Assembly: GCA_005786775.1 (NCBI GenBank)
Contig: SYDD01000266.1
Span: 1-19,847 of the forward strand
DNA from: Opitutaceae bacterium
GTDB taxonomy: Bacteria > Verrucomicrobiota > Verrucomicrobiia > Opitutales > Opitutaceae
Direction: 5' to 3'
Length of the DNA: 19,847 bases
The stretch's first letter is position 1. Every line of letters begins with the position of its first letter. Positions 15,576 through 19,847 of this stretch are shown here, piece by piece. A program made the position numbers and the translations under genes. The notes under the pieces are model-generated. The model made no database searches. It saw nothing but the letters and a program-made list of their open reading frames with translations, and was not told the origin of the DNA.

Positions 15576-16537
15576 GGTCCGCACCCTTCGAACAGCTCGG
15601 CCGCCACGCCGTGGCGCAGGCTGTACCACGAATGACGGAAGGCACTGCATCCGGTCAGGTCCGCCATCGCCAACAGCGTGGCGAGCGCCGCCGGAAAGAC
15701 GTCCGCCCGCGCCGCGCTGAGTCCAGGGAGTGTCTGGCGTTCGACCAAGGTCAGCGGGCCGACGCGCTCCAGCAGTTCACGGAGCAGGGCGACGGGCATC
15801 TCGGGCGAACTGTCCTCCAGACTGGTCCCTGCAGCGGCCGCCGCCATCGCGCGGGCGGTGCTGATGGTCCCGCCGGTGGCGGCCACGGGCAGGCCGCGGA
15901 ATGCGTCGCGCGCGAGACCCGCTTCCGTGGCGACGAGGGTGGCGTGCCGGGCGATTTCCGCGCGGGCGCTGTCCGGCAGGGGCAGGGCGGGGTCCACGAG
16001 GAAGCGTTCGGTCAGCCGGACACAACCGAGCGGCAGGCTCAGCGCGCACCTGACCTCCGCGCCGCGGAACTCGAGCGCCTCGAGGCTCCCGCCGCCGAGG
16101 TCGAAAAGTGCGAGGTCAGTCGCCGCCGCCAGGGCCGGGTCGCACCGCAGGCCCCGGCCGATCAGGCGTGCCTCGTCGGTGCCCGAAAGGATGCGCAAGC
16201 GGAGTCCCGTCGAGCTGGTCACCGCGGCGGCGAACTCCGGCGCGTTCTCCGCGTCGCGCACGGCGCTGGTCGCGACCACGGCCGTGGCCTGCGCGCCGTG
16301 CGCCCGGGCCTCCGCGGCCAGCGTGCGTACCGCATCGGTCCCGCGCGTGAGCCGGTCCGGCGCCAGCCGCGGCCGGTCGCGCCCCAAACCGGCGCCGAGT
16401 CGGGCCTCGACGGTCCGTGCATGGAGCCGTTCGATGCCCTCCGGCGTCCACCGCGCCACCAGGAGCTTGATCGTGTTGCTGCCGACGTCGATGACAGCCA
16501 CGGTCCGGCGCTCCGCGGGCGGGGGCGGCGGATTCAC
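15572..16537 (-). CDS. Ppx/GppA-family phosphatase (exopolyphosphatase / pppGpp phosphatase)
   Basis: 321 aa from a GTG at 16537. The start overlaps the rsmI stop by 4 bp (GTGA), which supports it. The ASKHA-type ATPase fold shows AVIDVGSNTIKLL (14-26), VATSAVRDAENAPEF (88-102), LSGTDEARLIG with the probable catalytic Glu122, FDLGGGSLE (145-153) and VAATGGT. These are the hallmarks of the Ppx/GppA family, which hydrolyses polyphosphate and/or pppGpp. Length is that of the short two-domain form, without the C-terminal HD-like domain of E. coli Ppx. Polyphosphatase and pppGpp phosphatase cannot be separated from sequence. Last gene of the minus-strand operon from pgi. Confidence 0.88.
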   Translation of the reverse strand: MNPPPPPAERRTVAVIDVGSNTIKLLVARWTPEGIERLHARTVEARLGAGLGRDRPRLAPDRLTRGTDAVRTLAAEARAHGAQATAVVATSAVRDAENAPEFAAAVTSSTGLRLRILSGTDEARLIGRGLRCDPALAAATDLALFDLGGGSLEALEFRGAEVRCALSLPLGCVRLTERFLVDPALPLPDSARAEIARHATLVATEAGLARDAFRGLPVAATGGTISTARAMAAAAAGTSLEDSSPEMPVALLRELLERVGPLTLVERQTLPGLSAARADVFPAALATLLAMADLTGCSAFRHSWYSLRHGVAAELFEGCGP

Positions 16538-17244
16538 AGCACGAACCCCGCGGGGGCGATCAGCAGTACGAACTCCCCCTTGAGGCTGAGGCGTGCGAGG
16601 CGGTCGCGGACCTCGCCTGCCGGTCCGACCAGAAAGGTCTCGTGTACCTTGGTCAGCTCCTTGGCGACCGCGATGACGCGTTCCGGACCGAGCACGACCA
16701 CGAGCTCCTCGACGGCCTTGGCGATCCGGTGGCAGCTTTCAAAAAGTGCGAGGGTGTACTCAAAGTCACGGTGGCGCTCGAAGCACGCGATCCGCGCAGA
16801 GCTTTTAGGGGGCAGGAAACCGAGGAAAAGGAATCCGTTGGTGGGCAGTCCGCTCGCGCTCAGCGTCGCGACGAGCGCGTTGGGACCAGGCACCGGGACG
16901 ACCGGCAGGCCGGATTGCCGGCAGGCGCGCACAATTCGGAAACCGGGGTCGCTCAGACCGGGCGTACCGGCGTCCGTAACCAGCGCGACGGAGGCCCCGG
17001 CGGCCAAGCGGCGCGCCAGCTCAGGGGCGGCCTCGCGCTCGTTGTGCTCATGATAGGCGAACAGCTCGCGGCGGATCCCGAGCCGAGTGAGCAGGTGCCC
17101 GGTAGTGCGGGTGTCCTCGCAGGCGACCAGGTCCACGGCCCCGAGCAGGGCGCGGGCCCGTTCCGTCAGATCGGCGAGGTTGCCGATCGGGGTGGCGACA
17201 ACGTACAGGTGGCCCGGAAGGGGCCGGAGCGAGGCGTTCTCCAT
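16534..17244 (-). CDS. rsmI: 16S rRNA (cytidine(1402)-2'-O)-methyltransferase
   Basis: 236 aa. RsmI methylates the 2'-hydroxyl of C1402 in the ribosomal decoding centre using S-adenosylmethionine. It belongs to the tetrapyrrole methylase fold. Motifs: YVVATPIGNLADLT (14-27), ACEDTR (41-46), HEHNE, LVTDAGTPGLSDPG (88-101), VPGPNALVATLSASGL and FLGFLPPK. KELTK and GE(F)VLLI follow near the end. It is shorter than the E. coli protein (about 286 aa) and lacks the C-terminal helix-turn-helix extension. A 13-base inverted repeat (CGGTCC-G-GGACCG, 17245-17257) abuts the start codon. It lies 51 bp after the small lipoprotein gene and overlaps ppx/gppA by 4 bp. Confidence 0.92.
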   Translation of the reverse strand: MENASLRPLPGHLYVVATPIGNLADLTERARALLGAVDLVACEDTRTTGHLLTRLGIRRELFAYHEHNEREAAPELARRLAAGASVALVTDAGTPGLSDPGFRIVRACRQSGLPVVPVPGPNALVATLSASGLPTNGFLFLGFLPPKSSARIACFERHRDFEYTLALFESCHRIAKAVEELVVVLGPERVIAVAKELTKVHETFLVGPAGEVRDRLARLSLKGEFVLLIAPAGFVL

Positions 17245-17295
17245 CGGTCCGGGACCGGCGCGCCAGGCGGCGACCGGGAAGACGACCGGGTGCGC

Positions 17296-17460
17296 TCAGC
17301 GGCCCTGCGGCTGGCCCATCCCGGGGATCTGGCCCTCCCAGCCCGCGGGACGGCTCCACGGGATGGAGGTCTGCTTCGGAGCGTTGGTGCTGCAGCCACC
17401 CGCGAGGGCGCCGGCGGCGAGCAGGGCGAGGGCGAAGAGGCGTCTGGCGAGCGGATTCAT
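17296..17460 (-). CDS. Small lipoprotein (54 aa)
   Basis: The ATG at 17460 overlaps the upstream stop codon as ATGA and opens 54 codons ending TGA at 17296. The start MNPLARRLFALALLAAGALA has two Arg in the n-region and a hydrophobic core, followed by GGC with Cys23, a plausible lipobox (ALAGGC, slightly off the LAGC ideal). The mature part is about 32 residues (CSTNAPKQTSIPWSRP then AGWEGQIPGMGQPQGR), rich in Pro, Gly and Trp. This looks like a real expressed lipoprotein because of the translational overlap, the signal peptide and the position in an operon. Function unknown. I have a vague memory of similar short IPW..PA.WEG proteins in Verrucomicrobia, which I cannot confirm here. Confidence 0.7.
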   Translation of the reverse strand: MNPLARRLFALALLAAGALAGGCSTNAPKQTSIPWSRPAGWEGQIPGMGQPQGR

Positions 17461-18209
17461 TGTTCCCTTACCAAAACCGCCTCGTCCCCTTTCTGCAAGA
17501 CCCCACGCAGCGACTCGGGCTCGACCTGGGCCACCGAGAACTGGGCGCGGGCGTCGCTGATCTGCACGGTGGCGAGGGGGCGGCCCGCCTGCGAGACCTG
17601 CAGGCGCTGCCCGGGCCGCGCCCCCCGGGCGGTGCCGAAGTTAAGCACCACGAAGGCGTTGCCGGGACCGACGTTGAGCACGGTCGCCCGGCCCGCGCGA
17701 TTCGTGAAGACGGCGGTGGAGGCGCCGGGCGTCGCGGGTAACGCGGTGCCGTTGCGGGCCGACGCGAGCTGCCGCTCCAGTTCCGCGATCGTCTGCCGGT
17801 AGGCTTGCACGGCCTCGGGCGAGGCGAGCGAAGCGCGGGTGGAGTCGAGGTCGCGCCGCAACGCGGCGACCTCGTCCTCGAGGGCCCGGGCGGTGGACTC
17901 ATAGAGAGCCAGCACGGTCCGGGTGTCCGCCAGCGCCCGTTCCGTCTCCCGTCCGCGCGCCTCGATCCCGGCGAGACGCTCGGTGGTGCGGGCGAGCTCG
18001 ACCTCGAGGCCAGTGGCCCGCTGCTGCCGGGCGGCAGACTCCGCGCGCGCGCCGCCGAGGTCCGTCTCCAGCCGCGCGGCGCGCGCCTGGCTCTCGGCGA
18101 GGCGCACCTCCAGCACCTGCTTGGAATTACCGATGCGCAGCGCGAGGAAGGACGAGGCGCCCGCGCCGGCCAGCGCGATCAGGCAAAGTAGGAGCGGCAG
18201 TCGGTGCAC
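17457..18209 (-). CDS. Membrane-anchored or exported coiled-coil protein with a C-terminal beta domain
   Basis: 250 aa from a GTG at 18209, 10 bp after the pgi stop. Residues 4-25 are hydrophobic (LPLLLCLIALAGAG...), a signal anchor or signal peptide. Residues about 31-155 are a long Ala/Glu/Arg-rich region with heptad character, a probable coiled coil. After a Pro/Gly/Ala/Thr linker, residues 173-248 (ATVLNVGPGNAFVVLNFG, GARPGQRLQV, then ...LQKGDEAVLV) resemble small SH3-like beta domains in envelope proteins, where a G..V.LN.G...G..PG pattern is common. It probably lies in the periplasm. It overlaps the lipoprotein gene by 4 bp, so the two may work together. Specific function unknown. Confidence 0.7.
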   Translation of the reverse strand: MHRLPLLLCLIALAGAGASSFLALRIGNSKQVLEVRLAESQARAARLETDLGGARAESAARQQRATGLEVELARTTERLAGIEARGRETERALADTRTVLALYESTARALEDEVAALRRDLDSTRASLASPEAVQAYRQTIAELERQLASARNGTALPATPGASTAVFTNRAGRATVLNVGPGNAFVVLNFGTARGARPGQRLQVSQAGRPLATVQISDARAQFSVAQVEPESLRGVLQKGDEAVLVREQ

Positions 18210-18219
18210 GGTTCGGCCT

Positions 18220-19800
18220 TCAGGCGAGGCGGTAAGTCGCCGTGGTCGCGGTCGCGCCGGGACGGCGGCGCACGCCGGTGGCGGGGTTGGCGCTGAGGTG
18301 CTCCAGCACCTTGAAGGCCGTCTCCGCGGACTCCGGCGCGCCGGCCTTGGCGGCCAGGTCCGGGGCGGTGAAGGCCCGGCCCCGTTCCGCCGCCAGCGCC
18401 GCGACGAGGGACCGCTGCAGCGCGAGGACCGCGCCCGCCGCCTTCTTGCCCGCCTCGACGCCGGGCTGGTGGTAGGCGTTGATCCCGATCAGCGAGGCGT
18501 AGAGGCCGGTGACGCGCTCGTAGAGGGCGATGAGCATCCCGAGCGTCCGCGGCGAGATGTCCGGCACGGTCAGCGTGATCGAACCGCGCCCCTTCTCGCT
18601 CAGGGCATCGCGGGTGCCGAGCAGGAATCCCTGCAGGTAGTCGCCGGAGGTGACCCCGGGTTCCACCGCCAGCGCCTGCCGCCCCGGGCGGTCCCGCAGG
18701 ACCTCGATGAAGGTCACGAAGAAGTTGTCCACGCCCTCGCGCAACTGCTGGACGTAGGCGTGCTGGTCCGTGGAGCCCTTGTTGCCGTAGACCGCGATGC
18801 CCTGGTGGACGACGTTGCCTGCGAGGTCGCGTTCCTTGCCGAGGGATTCCATCACCAGCTGCTGGAGGTAGCGGGAGAACAGGAGCAGCCGGTCCTTGTA
18901 CGGCAACACCACCATATCTTTCCGGCCCCGGCCCCCGGTGGCGTGGTGCCACGCGAGCGCGAGGAGCGCGGCGGGGTTTGCGCGGGTCTCGGGGCGACGC
19001 GTGACCTCGTCCATCGCGGCGGCGCCCGCGAGCAGCCCGTCGATGTCGAGGCCCTGGAGGGCGGCGGGCAGCAGGCCCACGGCGCTGAGCTCGCTGGTGC
19101 GGCCGCCGACCCAGTCCCACATCGCGAAGCGCGCGAGCCAGCCGGCGTCGCGGGCTTCCTGGTCGAGGCGGGAGCCGGGCCCGGTCACGGCCACGAAGTG
19201 GCGGGCAGGGTCGAGGCCGGCGGCGCGGAAGGCGGCCTGCGCCTCGAGCATCCCGTTGCGGGTCTCGGCGGTGCCGCCGGACTTGGAGATCACCAGCACG
19301 AGGGTGCGGGCGAGGCGTCCCCGCAGCTGGGCGAACCCGAGGTCGATGCCGTCGGGGTCCGTGTTGTCAAGGAAGTGGACCGCCATCTTGTCGCGACGCG
19401 GCTGGCCGAGCGCGTGGGCGACTAGTTGCGGGCCGAGGGCCGAGCCGCCGATGCCGATCACCAGCAGTTCGCGGAAGCGGCCGCGGGGCCCGGCGATGGT
19501 CCCGGCGTGGACGTCCGCCGCGAAGGCGCGGAGGGCGCGCAGGGTGTCCTCGATCTCCGCGCGGATTTCCGGGGTGGGCGCGAGCCCGGGCGTCCGGAGC
19601 CAGTAATGGCCCACGCGGCGGCCCTCGTCCGGGTTCGCGATCGCGCCGCCCTCGAGGGCCCGCATCGCGGCGAAGGCCTCCTGCATCGGTCCCTCCATCG
19701 CGCCCATGAAGGCCGCGGGCAGCGGGAGCCGCGAGAGGTCGAGGCTGATCCCGAGGGCGGGGTAGTGGTGGTAGTGCTCCTGGAAGTGCGCCCAGCTCAT
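18220..19800 (-). CDS. pgi: Glucose-6-phosphate isomerase
   Basis: 526 aa. Interconverts glucose 6-phosphate and fructose 6-phosphate in the cytoplasm. Motifs: VIGIGGSALGPQ (114-125), ISKSGGTAET (171-180) for phosphate binding, WVGGRTSELSAVG with Arg234, VMESLGKE with catalytic Glu318, GNKGSTDQHAY with His347, and INAYHQPGVEAGK with Lys452. Residues from about 465 to 526 (AFTAPDLAAKAGAPESAETA, then FKVLEHLSANP) look like an added winged-helix-like segment beyond the catalytic fold. I recall something similar in cyanobacterial-type enzymes but cannot check it. The gene is first in the minus-strand run leading to ppx/gppA and starts 9 bp after the stop codon of an upstream gene that is mostly outside the window. 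Confidence 0.93.
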   Translation of the reverse strand: MSWAHFQEHYHHYPALGISLDLSRLPLPAAFMGAMEGPMQEAFAAMRALEGGAIANPDEGRRVGHYWLRTPGLAPTPEIRAEIEDTLRALRAFAADVHAGTIAGPRGRFRELLVIGIGGSALGPQLVAHALGQPRRDKMAVHFLDNTDPDGIDLGFAQLRGRLARTLVLVISKSGGTAETRNGMLEAQAAFRAAGLDPARHFVAVTGPGSRLDQEARDAGWLARFAMWDWVGGRTSELSAVGLLPAALQGLDIDGLLAGAAAMDEVTRRPETRANPAALLALAWHHATGGRGRKDMVVLPYKDRLLLFSRYLQQLVMESLGKERDLAGNVVHQGIAVYGNKGSTDQHAYVQQLREGVDNFFVTFIEVLRDRPGRQALAVEPGVTSGDYLQGFLLGTRDALSEKGRGSITLTVPDISPRTLGMLIALYERVTGLYASLIGINAYHQPGVEAGKKAAGAVLALQRSLVAALAAERGRAFTAPDLAAKAGAPESAETAFKVLEHLSANPATGVRRRPGATATTATYRLA

Positions 19801-19809
19801 CGCGCGGCC

Positions 19810-19847
19810 TCAGGTGAGCTTGTCGGTGACCGCGCCCTCGGAGGCGC
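19810..19847 (-). CDS. C-terminal end of an unidentified gene (cut by window edge)
   Basis: On the minus strand an open frame enters from the right edge and ends ASEGAVTDKLT at a TGA (19812-19810), 9 bp before the pgi start. The tight spacing suggests the gene is co-transcribed with pgi. Eleven residues are too few to name it. Confidence 0.45.
   Translation of the reverse strand, partial: ASEGAVTDKLT

Noticed and set aside
15611..17053. 480-codon plus-strand open frame
   Set aside because: It is antisense to ppx/gppA and rsmI, which have clear motifs and a coupled 4-bp overlap.
17923..19425. 500-codon plus-strand open frame
   Set aside because: It is antisense to the coiled-coil gene and pgi; no motif, long open frame expected from GC-rich third positions.

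Overview
The window is GC-rich, almost fully coding bacterial DNA with short gaps, 4-bp stop/start overlaps and few recognisable Shine-Dalgarno sequences. It most resembles Verrucomicrobiota of the Opitutaceae type. The grounds are a secreted protein built on the LTNLS...AGP.L.ALGV...VEVYD repeats common in that group, a WP.W.GP.R-type PQQ-like propeller, a TopB with several C-terminal repeats, and lpxK, which implies a lipid A-bearing Gram-negative envelope. This assignment is inference from protein character only.

Layout. 1-89: start of a catalase-peroxidase gene (katG) running off the left edge. 240-1985: secreted zinc metallopeptidase. 2001-4722: a head-to-head inverted pair of modules, M50 protease (-) / NtrC-type regulator (+), then NtrC-type regulator (-) / M50 protease (+). 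Both regulators are cut inside the start of the AAA+ domain and fused antisense to one another at 11 shared bases (3324-3334). 4745-9974: PQQ-like propeller protein, class II fructose-bisphosphate aldolase and DNA topoisomerase III, all on the minus strand. 10056-11147: class V aminotransferase (-). 11236-15565: plus-strand operon of lpxK, M29 aminopeptidase, adenosine deaminase-family hydrolase and RluA/RluD-type pseudouridine synthase, the last three overlapping by 4 bp. 15572-19800: minus-strand operon, in transcription order pgi, coiled-coil envelope protein, a 54-aa lipoprotein, rsmI and ppx/gppA. 19810-19847: C-terminus of one more minus-strand gene.

How the genes fit together. Most of the window is housekeeping: sugar-phosphate metabolism (pgi, fba), RNA modification (rsmI, rlu), lipid A synthesis (lpxK), DNA topology (topB), peptide and purine turnover, and phosphate/alarmone metabolism (ppx/gppA). 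The unusual part is 2001-4722. The two modules are diverged (by eye about 75% identical in the N-terminal part of the M50 proteins and about 85% in the receivers), so this is not a simple recent duplication. The break falls at non-corresponding points of the two regulator genes. The simplest reading is a chimeric join of two related loci (assembly or amplification), or an inversion between two paralogous loci. If it is chimeric, bases 1 to about 3330 and 3330 to 19847 come from different places or different organisms, and gene order across the join should not be interpreted.

I found no tRNA, rRNA, CRISPR array, transposase or defence system. No stretch longer than 300 bases lacks a gene.
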